Positions 44,726 through 53,855 of a DNA stretch of 56,538 nucleotides are shown piece by piece. Position 1 is the stretch's first letter; each line of letters opens with the position of its first letter. This stretch comes from Leptospiraceae bacterium UBA2033 (GTDB lineage Bacteria > Spirochaetota > Leptospiria > Leptospirales > Leptospiraceae): assembly GCA_002333425.1 (NCBI GenBank), contig DDBL01000046.1:1-56538 (forward strand), given 5' to 3'. The position numbers and the translations under genes were made by a program. Under the pieces are notes generated by a model. That model was given only the letters and a program-made list of their open reading frames with translations, was not told the DNA's origin and did no database searches.

Positions 44726-45316
44726 TTAGTTACAATAAAACCTATCTTTTCTAACGATTGCTTTACACTGTCTAGACTTACAATAAAATGAGTCGTTAGA
44801 CGCTATAGCTTTGCAATCAGAGTCATTGGAATCACAATAAAACTTGTCTCTTGTGACCCAGGCTTTACAAAGTTTAGACTTACAGTAGAATTTGTCATTA
44901 TCCGCTACACCTTTACAGTCGGATGTTTTACAATAGAATTTGTCTTTTCTAACAATTCCTTTGCAATCGTCGGTTGTGCAGTAAAATTTATCATTCGATG
45001 AAATCGCTTTACAATCACCAGAAGATAAAGTGGCTATGTAATCGAGAGACCATTGATTTGAGTTTGAACTCGAACTACCAGAAGTGGAAGTAGAACTGCC
45101 TGAGGAAGAGTCAGAACCAGTAGTAGTCACACTGGAACTATCACTTTCAGGATAACCAGAATTTGCCCCTGTATAATTTAAAGAGTCAAGCGAGGCTTTA
45201 TACAATCGAATTCGAGAAATTTTTTCTTGTTCTTTTTCTTGCTCAACACTTCTAGAATCACATTGCAAGTGGAAAGAAAAAATTAGTATCGCAGAAAGTA
45301 TTTGTATTGTTCTCAT
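44726..45316 (-). CDS. Lipoprotein with alternating cysteine super-repeat
   Basis: 196 residues. Signal ends in HLQC (Cys19), followed by a Ser/Thr-rich linker (~58-87). Residues 101-196 are six copies of a 16-residue unit CK[AG]-x6-FYC, with Cys pairs spaced 10 apart (102/113, 118/129, 134/145, 150/161, 168/179, 184/195). Odd copies have Asn-Asp before the FYC (SSND, ADND, ASND) and even ones a basic residue then Asp (VRKD, VTRD, VRKD), making three 32-residue super-repeats. Each unit may close one disulfide. The linker suggests surface display. No family is recognised. Confidence 0.75.
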   Translation of the reverse strand: MRTIQILSAILIFSFHLQCDSRSVEQEKEQEKISRIRLYKASLDSLNYTGANSGYPESDSSSVTTTGSDSSSGSSTSTSGSSSSNSNQWSLDYIATLSSGDCKAISSNDKFYCTTDDCKGIVRKDKFYCKTSDCKGVADNDKFYCKSKLCKAWVTRDKFYCDSNDSDCKAIASNDSFYCKSRQCKAIVRKDRFYCN

Positions 45317-45406
45317 AATGGTATATCATCTCATAAGAAAACAAAATACGCAATGAGTATTTGCCGTAATAGTTAGAACTACCTAAGCGATTATGTAGAT
45401 GGTATA

Positions 45407-45432
45407 TTTTGCCACAGAGGCAATCGGGGACG
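45407..45432. repeat. Solo end of type B repeat
   Basis: ATTTTGCCACAGAGGCAATC and the bases beyond it match the end of the element at 19401-19506. It abuts the 3' end of the HAD gene. No opposite end is found upstream. Confidence 0.5.
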
Positions 45433-46155
45433 TTAAGATTTAAAAAATTCTAATGCCTTTAGAATATTAGAAACTTCTGTGTATTTTTTTCCGCTCATTG
45501 TTTTGGTTTTGGAATATTCTAAATCGCCGAAGATAGATTTTACATAAACACTTGGGATTTTTAGACTAAGTGCACCTTTTATATCATCCACTAAATTATC
45601 CCCGATCATCAAACATTCAGTTGGTTTGGAGTTGGATAGTTTTAGAGCTTTTTTAAAAAAAGTAGAGTTTGGTTTTTCTTTACCTACTTCTTCGGATACA
45701 AGCAGTTGGACAGGAATATTGTTTGGAAAAAATGCACTCAGTTTAAAAAGTTGTGTGCGAAGATTTTCATTGGTAAGAATAAATATCTGGTGATTGTTAG
45801 AAATTTCTTTTAGACGATTGAACAGCAACTTGTAATTAGCCTGATTTGCTTTTACATAGTTTTGAATTCCTTGGATAAAATTCTTATAATACAACTCTTC
45901 CATTTCGAGAGTAGCGTCTATATTGAGTTTGCCGTCAATGTCATCGAAGATTTTTTTGAAATACAAAACTCGGAGACGATTTGAGCTATGATCTTTTAAA
46001 TCTAACTTTGTAGCCTGTCTTGCTTTTTCATACAGACTAATAAAATTACCCACTCTTCCCTTTCGGATCCATTCTTCGTCCAGTTTGGAAATAGTGTAAC
46101 TGTAAGTGTATTTTGCGTCGTAAAGAGTATTGTCTAGGTCAAGAAATAAGGTCAT
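45433..46155 (-). CDS. HAD-superfamily hydrolase (pyrimidine 5'-nucleotidase-like)
   Basis: 240 residues. Motif I LFLDLDNTLYD at the start, motif II in FILTNEN (~127), the Lys in VGKEKPNSTFF (~157) and motif III MIGDNLVDDI (~184) are complete. The helical cap lies between motif I and II, the pattern of subfamily I phosphatases such as YjjG-type nucleotidases. The substrate is not certain. Confidence 0.85.
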   Translation of the reverse strand: MTLFLDLDNTLYDAKYTYSYTISKLDEEWIRKGRVGNFISLYEKARQATKLDLKDHSSNRLRVLYFKKIFDDIDGKLNIDATLEMEELYYKNFIQGIQNYVKANQANYKLLFNRLKEISNNHQIFILTNENLRTQLFKLSAFFPNNIPVQLLVSEEVGKEKPNSTFFKKALKLSNSKPTECLMIGDNLVDDIKGALSLKIPSVYVKSIFGDLEYSKTKTMSGKKYTEVSNILKALEFFKS

Positions 46156-46227
46156 GGTTATTTATTTTGTTTTCCTTCTTAGCTGGCAAGTCGATTTTGC
46201 GAAAGTTCTAGAGTAAGATTTAGTTTT

Positions 46228-47310
46228 TCATCTTTTTCCGTATTTTTGTTTTAGTTTTTCTCCGATCATCTTTTGTAATTGTTTTTCTTTTTGTTTTCGT
46301 CGCATTTTTGCAGACTCGTCCATTTTGGATTCTAGGAATGCAAGCTCTCGTTTCATTTTGGAGTAATTCTCAAATCTTTTTGCTGAAATTTCTTCTTTTG
46401 CAAGAGCGGCTAATACTGCGCAGCCAGGCTCTGACTCATGACTGCAATCAGGGAATTTGCATTGAGAGGCTAACTCCTCTATGTCGGAAAAAGTTTCTTC
46501 TAAAATAGACTCATCTCCCCAAAGTTGAATCTCTCTTAGCCCTGGTGTGTCAATTAAAAGCCCACCATCGTCTAATACGAATAATTCTCTATGAGTTGTT
46601 GTGTGTTTGCCTCTTGAGTCAATATCTCTTATTTCGTTAGTTTTTTGTAATTCTTTTCCAATTAGTTTGTTGATAAGAGTTGATTTGCCTGCCCCAGACT
46701 GACCGATAAAAACAATCGTTTTTCCATGAATCAAATACGTTTGAATCGGATCAAATCCATCGTTTAACAGCGAACTAACTGCATAGACCTTTGTTCCAAT
46801 AGCGACAGACTCAGCTTCTAGTAAAATTGATTCGGGTGAATCACATAAATCTTTTTTTGTGAGAATTACAATTGGAATAGCACCACTTTCCCACGCAATC
46901 GTCAAATAACGTTCAATTCGATTTGGATTAAAAGTAGAATCCATTGGCTGAACAATAAAAATCGTATCAATATTTGCACAAAGGATTTGTTCTTCTATAT
47001 TTTTGCCGGGAGCTTTCCTTGAGAGTTTTGTTTTCCTTGGAAAAATAGAATGAATGATTGCTTTATTTTCCCCTTCTAACTCTTGTATATAAACCCAATC
47101 ACCAACTGTTGGAAAGTCATCGCGATTAACAGCCGTAAACCGCATTTTGCCTGAAATTTCAGCTAAAAATTCTCCTTTTTCATTTTGAATTCGATACATT
47201 CCTTTGTGCTCAGAAATAACTCTTGCTGGCACAAAGGATTTTTCCTCTGATTTAGAGAATTCATTTTCAAAAAAAGAATTAAAACCAAGATCGTGAAGGG
47301 AAGTAGGCAT
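46228..47310 (-). CDS. rsgA: Ribosome-maturation GTPase RsgA
   Basis: About 360 residues from the ATG complementary to 47308-47310. The permuted GTPase motifs appear in order G4 (LTKKDLC), G1 (GQSGAGKSTLINKL) and G3 (DTPGLREI), with the zinc knuckle CKFPDCSHESEPGC near the end. An OB fold precedes. The enzyme helps mature the 30S subunit. A longer frame to 47373 would overlap the upstream membrane-protein gene by 56 bases and has no ribosome site. The C terminus is basic. Confidence 0.92.
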   Translation of the reverse strand: MPTSLHDLGFNSFFENEFSKSEEKSFVPARVISEHKGMYRIQNEKGEFLAEISGKMRFTAVNRDDFPTVGDWVYIQELEGENKAIIHSIFPRKTKLSRKAPGKNIEEQILCANIDTIFIVQPMDSTFNPNRIERYLTIAWESGAIPIVILTKKDLCDSPESILLEAESVAIGTKVYAVSSLLNDGFDPIQTYLIHGKTIVFIGQSGAGKSTLINKLIGKELQKTNEIRDIDSRGKHTTTHRELFVLDDGGLLIDTPGLREIQLWGDESILEETFSDIEELASQCKFPDCSHESEPGCAVLAALAKEEISAKRFENYSKMKRELAFLESKMDESAKMRRKQKEKQLQKMIGEKLKQKYGKR

Positions 47311-47317
47311 AGTTTTT

Positions 47318-48349
47318 TTACTTGATACTTTTGATAATTTCTTCAATTTCGTTTTCGTGAAATTGATTTTCAACTAAATTTTCGGTTATGTCAATGATTA
47401 AGTAACTACCATCTTTTAGCGGATAAATATAAAAACCGGTCTTAGAATAACGAGGACGAAGTATGTCATAGAACGTCCAAAAATTTCCCTGCCATTTTTT
47501 TTCCGAGTGTGGATGTTCACCAAGATTTTTGATTTCTTCCATATTCCCTTGGTGTTTTTCAAAATCTAAAATCGAACTGTATTCTTCTTTGATTGTTGTT
47601 GGATCCACTTTGATAAACTCAGGAACATAAAACAAACGAAGAAGTGGATACCGATTCGGATTGGTTTCACCTGTAGAGAGGATACCTGCTATTTGCCCAG
47701 AACCTGTTTTTTCTTTCATTTTTAAATCTTTCGGGTTATGGAAAAAATAGTCTTTGGGTAATGTAAGAGTAATAGGAATGATTTCATTTTTTAAAGTTCT
47801 AGTTTTTTCATCCAATTCCCACTTAGTTAAATCCTTTTCGTTTGTCTCATATTTATCCTGAAAAGAACGATTGAACAAATACATTTCCGAGAATTGCAAA
47901 TATTTAAAAGTCAAAAGTCCATTTACAAAAAGAGCCATACCCACGAGGATAATTCGATAGTAAACCACACCTCGAATCATTCGATAGAATAGAAAAAAAA
48001 GCAGAACAAAAATTAGAAAAATAATTCCCGCTTGGTTATCAAAAAAACCAAACGCATACACAGTTCCAATGGTGACAGATAGATAAAGAATTTCCTGCCA
48101 GAACACAAAGTCTTTCTTGAACATATACTTCAAGGCGAGAATACTGAGTAGGAATGTAAGTAAGGAAACAACCAAAGTTGTCACAATTAAAATGAAAATC
48201 ACTAGAATCGGGAGATGACTTTCATGGTTATAGAGAAATGGGATTGCTAAAAGTGTATAAATGCAAATAATTTTAGAAAGGAAACTTAATGAATTATACT
48301 TTTTAGAGACTTGACCGAATATATTAGTAAGAAAAGTAAGGGATTTCAT
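47318..48349 (-). CDS. Membrane protein, unknown function
   Basis: 343 residues. Four to five hydrophobic helices lie in the first ~165 residues, then a soluble C-terminal domain with a TxPKDYFFHNP-like and strand pattern (~190-340). No family is recognised. The start codon is only 1 base from the start of the divergent gene (CAT-T-ATG), so its promoter must lie inside that gene. There is no clear ribosome site for this start. Confidence 0.5.
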   Translation of the reverse strand: MKSLTFLTNIFGQVSKKYNSLSFLSKIICIYTLLAIPFLYNHESHLPILVIFILIVTTLVVSLLTFLLSILALKYMFKKDFVFWQEILYLSVTIGTVYAFGFFDNQAGIIFLIFVLLFFLFYRMIRGVVYYRIILVGMALFVNGLLTFKYLQFSEMYLFNRSFQDKYETNEKDLTKWELDEKTRTLKNEIIPITLTLPKDYFFHNPKDLKMKEKTGSGQIAGILSTGETNPNRYPLLRLFYVPEFIKVDPTTIKEEYSSILDFEKHQGNMEEIKNLGEHPHSEKKWQGNFWTFYDILRPRYSKTGFYIYPLKDGSYLIIDITENLVENQFHENEIEEIIKSIK

Positions 48350-48350
48350 T

Positions 48351-49001
48351 ATGTCGCCAGTAAAAGATTTTTTATCGATTCTCCAAAGTGATTACAATAA
48401 TTATGAAAAGTTTTTCAAATCCTTATTGAAAAACTATTCCCGATTATACGATTTTCTAGACAGAGTCATACAATTTGTACCAATAGAAGTTTTTATTCTA
48501 TTATTTCTATCTATTATCATTCTGATTTTAATCAATAGTGTATCTCCATCTACCTCAAAATTTAACTTATTATTCGCTGTTCTTGCATCAGTCGGAATTT
48601 ATTACGTTGTTGCAAAAGTGGGAGTTATAAATAAAAAACGCCTTAGCGAGACTTTGGATAAAACACTCATCTCTAGTCTTTTCATTTTAGTTCCAGCTTA
48701 TTCGTTCTATTTTTTAACTCTATTTTACAAGTATTTAATAATAGCCTACAGGAAAAGGAAAATTGCAAAACCGGAGTCACTAGAAAAATCTATTTTCCAT
48801 GTTCAATCCGCTTATAGCGAGCTAATGGCAACGTATTATCAATTAGAAGACCAAGGATATGATACAAGCCAACTAAAAGAGAAAATCCAAATTCTCCAAA
48901 TTGCAAGTGATGGTTTACTAGGTTTACTCAAACCAGTCCCTAAAACAGCGGCAAACGTAAACAAAGTCGAAGCAATCAACGACCCAGAAACCGTTCAGTA
49001 A
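48351..49001 (+). CDS. Two-helix membrane protein with coiled-coil tail
   Basis: 216 residues. Two or three hydrophobic helices (~42-80 and ~105-130) are followed by a cytoplasmic helical region (YSELMATYYQLEDQG and on). AAGGGA lies about 8 bp before the ATG, inside the opposing gene. Function is unknown. Its end overlaps the convergent lipocalin-like gene by 7 bases. Confidence 0.5.
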   Translation: MSPVKDFLSILQSDYNNYEKFFKSLLKNYSRLYDFLDRVIQFVPIEVFILLFLSIIILILINSVSPSTSKFNLLFAVLASVGIYYVVAKVGVINKKRLSETLDKTLISSLFILVPAYSFYFLTLFYKYLIIAYRKRKIAKPESLEKSIFHVQSAYSELMATYYQLEDQGYDTSQLKEKIQILQIASDGLLGLLKPVPKTAANVNKVEAINDPETVQ

Positions 49002-50047
49002 CCTTTTAACTCCAAGTAGCCTTTCGCTTTAACTGGCTTTCCTTTTAAGAAGCCAGTTGCTTTGACTGCTCCTTCCCAATACGAATTTCCTGTTGTAATT
49101 GTTCCTACAAACTCTTGTTCGGGAAATCTTGTCTCAATATCTAAAATTAAGTCACTAGAAGAAATTTTCCATTTCATGGGATAACGTTTATTTGTCTCTA
49201 GACTTTTCCAAATAGAGTTTTGTGGTTGTAGTTTGATTTCCTTTGAGGATTGAAAATGGATAATTTCTCCCTTTGGACTTCGCAATGTCCCAAATGTCTC
49301 AGGAGAATCAGATTTTGATTTTCTGAAATTAAATACCATCAAATCAGATCCATCATCTAGATTTAAACAAATCCAGTCCCAGGAGTTGTCTTCCGAGGCA
49401 AGAGATTTTTTTGCATCTGAATTTTTCTCGTTTTCTTTGACAGGAAAACTCCATTCATGATCCATCCAAGAAGTTCCTGCGGTTACTTCTAGTTTGCGCT
49501 CTCCGATTTTTAAAAATCCTTTCGTTTGAAGTCGCGGAATGGAATAGTAATAGGAATAAATATTTTTATCCAAATTACTTTTTATTGAATAACCTTTGTC
49601 ACCGTGTAGTAAAATTTCTTTCTTATTTGCCGTTAGCCGTAGTTCTAGGGAGATTTGTTCTCCTCTAGGTCGTGCTGTAATTTTAAATTCAGATTCTCCC
49701 AAAATTTCAATTTTATAATCTCCACTTCGAATGAGTAAATCATTGTAAGCCGCAAGCCCACCGATTTTACGTTCGATCGTTTGTGCCGTGTAGTGTTTTT
49801 GATTGGAGATATCGGAAATAGCAAAATGCACAGGAAAAATTTCTTCCTTTCCTGATAACCTTGCTCTAAAAAAACTTAGTTCATAACCTAACTCTTGCCC
49901 TTTTTCTCCACTTAGATTGCCCACGAAGTAACACCACTCCAGCCCAAAGTTTTCGTGAAAGGAATGATCTTTTGGAAATTCGATTGCTGAAAGACTAGAG
50001 ATCGAGTAAAGACTTACTATCCATACAATCCATTTTTTGATTTTCAA
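48995..50047 (-). CDS. CrtC/AttH-type lipocalin-like exported protein
   Basis: 350 residues starting with TTG; signal peptide to about SLSA. The pattern GLEWCYFVGNLSGEKGQELG (~35) and AGTSWMDHEWSF (~190), with SWDWICLNLDDGSDLMVF (~222), fits the two-domain lipocalin fold of carotenoid hydratase and AttH proteins. Relatives are often next to an ABC permease pair, which is not seen here. The TTG is supported by AAAGGA 10 bp upstream inside a short upstream reading frame. Confidence 0.8.
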   Translation of the reverse strand: MKIKKWIVWIVSLYSISSLSAIEFPKDHSFHENFGLEWCYFVGNLSGEKGQELGYELSFFRARLSGKEEIFPVHFAISDISNQKHYTAQTIERKIGGLAAYNDLLIRSGDYKIEILGESEFKITARPRGEQISLELRLTANKKEILLHGDKGYSIKSNLDKNIYSYYYSIPRLQTKGFLKIGERKLEVTAGTSWMDHEWSFPVKENEKNSDAKKSLASEDNSWDWICLNLDDGSDLMVFNFRKSKSDSPETFGTLRSPKGEIIHFQSSKEIKLQPQNSIWKSLETNKRYPMKWKISSSDLILDIETRFPEQEFVGTITTGNSYWEGAVKATGFLKGKPVKAKGYLELKGY

Positions 50048-50048
50048 A

Positions 50049-50150
50049 TTATCTAAGTCCTTTGTCTTCTAAGAGTGATAAATCTACCTTAGTTTTTTCG
50101 AGTTCCAAGTATTCTGACTCAGTGTAGAGTTTACGCGCTAGGTTTTCCAT
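50049..50150 (-). pseudogene. Short frame, Uma2 N-terminal remnant or leader peptide
   Basis: 33 codons: MENLARKLYTESEYLELEK then an unrelated KVDLSLLEDKG tail. The first part resembles the start of Uma2/DUF820 proteins (KLYTxEEYLELE). It ends one base before the TTG start of the lipocalin-like gene, so ribosomes leaving it could reinitiate there. I favour a relic that has kept a coupling role. Confidence 0.4.
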
Positions 50151-50231
50151 AAGTAAAGATTGCGAATTAGAATTAGAAAGTCAATCGAATTTAAGATTGT
50201 GTTTTTTACGATAAAGTCTTATATGTAAAGT

Positions 50232-51293
50232 ATGAATATCAATCCATCAAAACCAATCCTTGTCACTGGCGGAAGCGGCTACATCGCATCCTGGGTAGTA
50301 AAGTATCTTTTAGAAGAAGGGCATACTGTTCATACAACAGTTCGTGATAAGTCGAAGAAGGATAAATACATTCACCTAGAAGAAATTGCAAACAACTCTA
50401 AAGGCAAATTAGTAGTATTCTCTGCAGATCTAATGAAAAAAGATTCTTTCCTAGAAGCAATGCAAGACTGCGAACTTGTGATTCACATGGCATCTCCTTT
50501 TTTTGTAGTTGGAATTAAAGATGCACAAAAGGATTTGATAGAACCCGCAAAAGATGGAACGGCTAACGTTCTTAATTCAGTTAATGCAACACCATCTGTA
50601 AAAAGGGTAGTCCTTACCTCCAGTTGTGCATCTATCTATGGGGATAACAAAGATATAACGCTTACTAAGAATAAGGTTTTTACAGAAGAATATTGGAATA
50701 CAACTAGCTCGATCACTCACAGTCCATATTCTTATTCAAAAACAGTCGCAGAACAAGAAGCTTGGAAAATTGCAAACGCACAGTCCAGATGGGATTTACT
50801 CACGATTAACCCCGCTTTTGTACTCGGACCTTCTCTTACAAAACGAACTGATTCCACAAGTATTAATATGATGATACAATTAGGAAATGGAACATTCGCA
50901 CTGGGAGTACCTGAACTTTGGTTTGGAATTACGGATGTGCGTGATGTTGCCCTCGCTCATGTTAAAGCAGGATTTACTCCAAGCGCAAAAGGCAGACATA
51001 TTTCATGTTCTGACTCAATCGAATTACTTGGATTAGCCACATACTTGCGTGAACAATTTGGAGAAAAATATCCGTTTCCTAAATGGTCAGTTCCCTTTTT
51101 TCTGGTGTGGTTATTTGGTCCGATTCTTGGATTTAGTCATGAATATGTAGAAAAAAATATTGGAGTTCCAGTCAAATTTGATAATTCCTATACACAAAAC
51201 GATTTAGGAATAAAATTCACTGACATCAAACAAACAGTGTGTGATCACTTCGACCAACTTCTGAGAGATGGAATTATTAAGAAAAAAAATTAA
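50232..51293 (+). CDS. NAD(P)-dependent extended SDR (dihydroflavonol reductase-like)
   Basis: 353 residues. Rossmann motif VTGGSGYIASWVVKYLLEEG at the start, the active-site Ser in LTSSCASIYG (~130), and YSYSKTVAEQ (YxxxK, ~165). This is the pattern of anthocyanidin/aldehyde reductase-like enzymes acting on carbonyls. The substrate is unknown. The PAS kinase gene follows by 24 bp on the same strand. Confidence 0.85.
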   Translation: MNINPSKPILVTGGSGYIASWVVKYLLEEGHTVHTTVRDKSKKDKYIHLEEIANNSKGKLVVFSADLMKKDSFLEAMQDCELVIHMASPFFVVGIKDAQKDLIEPAKDGTANVLNSVNATPSVKRVVLTSSCASIYGDNKDITLTKNKVFTEEYWNTTSSITHSPYSYSKTVAEQEAWKIANAQSRWDLLTINPAFVLGPSLTKRTDSTSINMMIQLGNGTFALGVPELWFGITDVRDVALAHVKAGFTPSAKGRHISCSDSIELLGLATYLREQFGEKYPFPKWSVPFFLVWLFGPILGFSHEYVEKNIGVPVKFDNSYTQNDLGIKFTDIKQTVCDHFDQLLRDGIIKKKN

Positions 51294-51317
51294 CCCCAAA
51301 TAGTAGTCCCAAAAAAT

Positions 51318-52805
51318 ATGAACCAAGTAAATATTACAAATGAAGATTACGAAACATTTTTTAACCTAAATCCTGACCTTGCTTGTATTGCGTCTGCAGA
51401 TGGAAAATTTTTAAAATTAAATGCTGCTTGGGAGGTTACTTTAGGTTATGCGAAAGAGGAAATGTTAACAACTTCCTATCTTGATTTCGTACACCCAAAA
51501 GATATTGCAGATACCACAGAACAAATGAAGAAGTTGTCAAATGGGCAAACAGTGATTAACTTCCAAAATCGTTATAGATGTAAAGATGGATCCTATCGCT
51601 GGTTTGACTGGAACGCAACACCTTGTTCCTATGCTCCCCTAGTATATGCAATAGCCAGAGACATCACAGAATCGAAAAAAGCAAAAGATGACTTGAAACA
51701 AAGAGAAATAGAACTCAACGAAGCCCAAAGAATGGCTCATGTGGGAAGTTGGACGTTAGACGTAACAACCAACCACGTATTCTGGACAGAAGAACTCTAT
51801 CGTATGTACGGTCTTGACCCCAAACTCCCACCTCCGGATTATTCTTTTCACCAGACGTTATTTACCAAAGAGAGTTGGGAAAAATTAAGTACCAACTTAA
51901 CTCTCACAGTTGAAAAGGGAATTCCTTATGAACTGGAGCTTGAATTTATCACTGTGAATGGGAAAAAAGGTTGGATGCTTGTAAGAGGCGAAGCACAGAA
52001 AGATGCGATAGGCAACATAGTAATACTTCGAGGAATGGCACAGGATATTTCGGAACTAAAAAAAGCACAAGAAAAAATTCACGCCCAAAACATGGAGCTT
52101 AATGCGCTTAACGCATCCAAAGATAAATTTTTTTCTATTATAGCGCATGATCTTCGTTCTCCTTTTACTGGTTTTTTAGGACTCACTCAGTTAATGGCAG
52201 AAAAGTTAGACACAATGACTATTGATGAAATTAAAGATTTTAATAACAAAATGCTAAAATCTGCTAATAACCTATTTAGTTTGTTAGATAATTTATTAAC
52301 TTGGTCAAGAATGCAAAGAGGTCTAATTGAAATTTATCCAACTGATTTAGTTCTTTCTAAATTAGTAAATGCTAATATAGATGAGCTTAGCGAAACTTTT
52401 ATTCAAAAACATATATCTCTAACCTTTACAATTCCAGATGACTTACATATTTGGGCAGATGCCGCAATGATTAATTCGGTAATTAGAAATTTAATTTCCA
52501 ATGCAGTAAAGTTTACTCCGAGAAATGGAACGATCAGTATTTTAGCTCAGAAAAATGGAAACGATATTCTATTCTCAATTCAAGATTCAGGAATAGGGAT
52601 CAGCACGGAAATGTTAAACAAACTATTCAAAATAGATGAAAAAGTATCTCGCCTAGGCACGGAAGGGGAAGCTAGTACCGGCCTTGGACTTTTACTTTGC
52701 AAAGACTTTCTCGAAAAACACAACGGAAATATCTGGATAGAAAGTGTTGTAGGAAAAGGAAGTATTTTCTACTTTAATCTCCCACAAAAAAATAGTTCTA
52801 ATTAG
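51318..52805 (+). CDS. PAS-domain histidine kinase
   Basis: 495 residues, cytoplasmic. Two PAS domains (~1-125 with NLDPDLACIASADG-like start and RYRCKDGSYRWFDW; ~130-250). HisKA: FFSIIAHDLRSPFTG with His277. HATPase: NLISNAVKFTP, DSGIGIS and TGLGLLLCKDF. Boxes are intact. No regulator is adjacent. Its end overlaps the convergent dehydratase gene by 4 bases. Confidence 0.88.
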   Translation: MNQVNITNEDYETFFNLNPDLACIASADGKFLKLNAAWEVTLGYAKEEMLTTSYLDFVHPKDIADTTEQMKKLSNGQTVINFQNRYRCKDGSYRWFDWNATPCSYAPLVYAIARDITESKKAKDDLKQREIELNEAQRMAHVGSWTLDVTTNHVFWTEELYRMYGLDPKLPPPDYSFHQTLFTKESWEKLSTNLTLTVEKGIPYELELEFITVNGKKGWMLVRGEAQKDAIGNIVILRGMAQDISELKKAQEKIHAQNMELNALNASKDKFFSIIAHDLRSPFTGFLGLTQLMAEKLDTMTIDEIKDFNNKMLKSANNLFSLLDNLLTWSRMQRGLIEIYPTDLVLSKLVNANIDELSETFIQKHISLTFTIPDDLHIWADAAMINSVIRNLISNAVKFTPRNGTISILAQKNGNDILFSIQDSGIGISTEMLNKLFKIDEKVSRLGTEGEASTGLGLLLCKDFLEKHNGNIWIESVVGKGSIFYFNLPQKNSSN

Positions 52806-53803
52806 CCCAAATAAAACTTAACTGTTTTCTCGATCCCAGTTTCAAAAGTCTCTTTTGGAAACCAGCCAAGTTCTTTTTGAATTCTAGTTGCATCTATCGC
52901 ATAACGTCTGTCGTGACCTGGTCGGTCGGTGACGTAGTGGATTAGTTTTTCGAATTCGCTAACTGGTTTAGGAGTGAGTTTGCCTAGGACTTCGCAGATT
53001 TTTTTCACAATGTTGATATTTGCCCATTCGTTGTTTCCACCAACGTTATACGACCTACCATTCTCGCCTTTTTGTAGAATAGTCCAAATAGCATCACAAT
53101 GGTCTTCCACATAAAGCCAATCGCGAACATTTTTTCCATCCCCATAAACTGGAAGATTACGACCTTGGATTGCATTTGTAATCATGAGGGGAATTAACTT
53201 TTCTTTGTTTTGGTAAGGACCATAGTTGTTTGAACAATTCGACATTGTAATTGGCATATTAAAAGTTCGATGAAATGCATTTACGAAATGATCGGATGCT
53301 GCTTTCGATGCGGAATACGGAGAGGACGGATCATAAGGAGTAGTCTCTGTAAAAAATCCTGTTTCGCCTAACGATCCGTAAACCTCATCTGTAGAAATAT
53401 GATGGAAGTGAACTCCTTCTTTGTATTTTCCATCTTTTTGCCAATAGGTGCGCGCTGCGGTTAACAACTCGAATGTGCCCATGACGTTAGTCTCAGCAAA
53501 AATTCTAGGACCAGAAATGGAATTATCCACATGACTTTCGGCAGCAAAATGAACCACTGTATCAATTTCATTTTTGGTAAAAACAAAATTCAAATAATCT
53601 TTGTCGCGAATATCTCCTTTCATGAATTCATAGTTCAATCTATCTTCAATACCAGAAAGATTGCTCAAATCTCCAGCGTAAGTGAGTGAATCCAAATTGA
53701 GAACATGTCCTTTGAATCCGATTTTTGCCAAGTAATGAATGAAATTTGCTCCGATGAATCCAGCTCCACCGGTTACTAAGATATTTTTTAATGCTCTAGC
53801 CAT
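52802..53803 (-). CDS. rfbB: dTDP-glucose 4,6-dehydratase
   Basis: 333 residues. ILVTGGAGFIGANFIHYL (NAD site), HISTDEVYGSLG (~125), YSASKAASDHFV (YxxxK, ~150) and RPGHDRRYAID (~300) are hallmarks of RmlB. It converts dTDP-glucose to the 4-keto-6-deoxy form on the way to dTDP-rhamnose. The other rml genes are not in the window. Confidence 0.93.
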   Translation of the reverse strand: MARALKNILVTGGAGFIGANFIHYLAKIGFKGHVLNLDSLTYAGDLSNLSGIEDRLNYEFMKGDIRDKDYLNFVFTKNEIDTVVHFAAESHVDNSISGPRIFAETNVMGTFELLTAARTYWQKDGKYKEGVHFHHISTDEVYGSLGETGFFTETTPYDPSSPYSASKAASDHFVNAFHRTFNMPITMSNCSNNYGPYQNKEKLIPLMITNAIQGRNLPVYGDGKNVRDWLYVEDHCDAIWTILQKGENGRSYNVGGNNEWANINIVKKICEVLGKLTPKPVSEFEKLIHYVTDRPGHDRRYAIDATRIQKELGWFPKETFETGIEKTVKFYLG

Positions 53804-53855
53804 GAATAATTCCTATTTCCTATTTTCTATTTTCATTGCTATATTGAATTATCAC

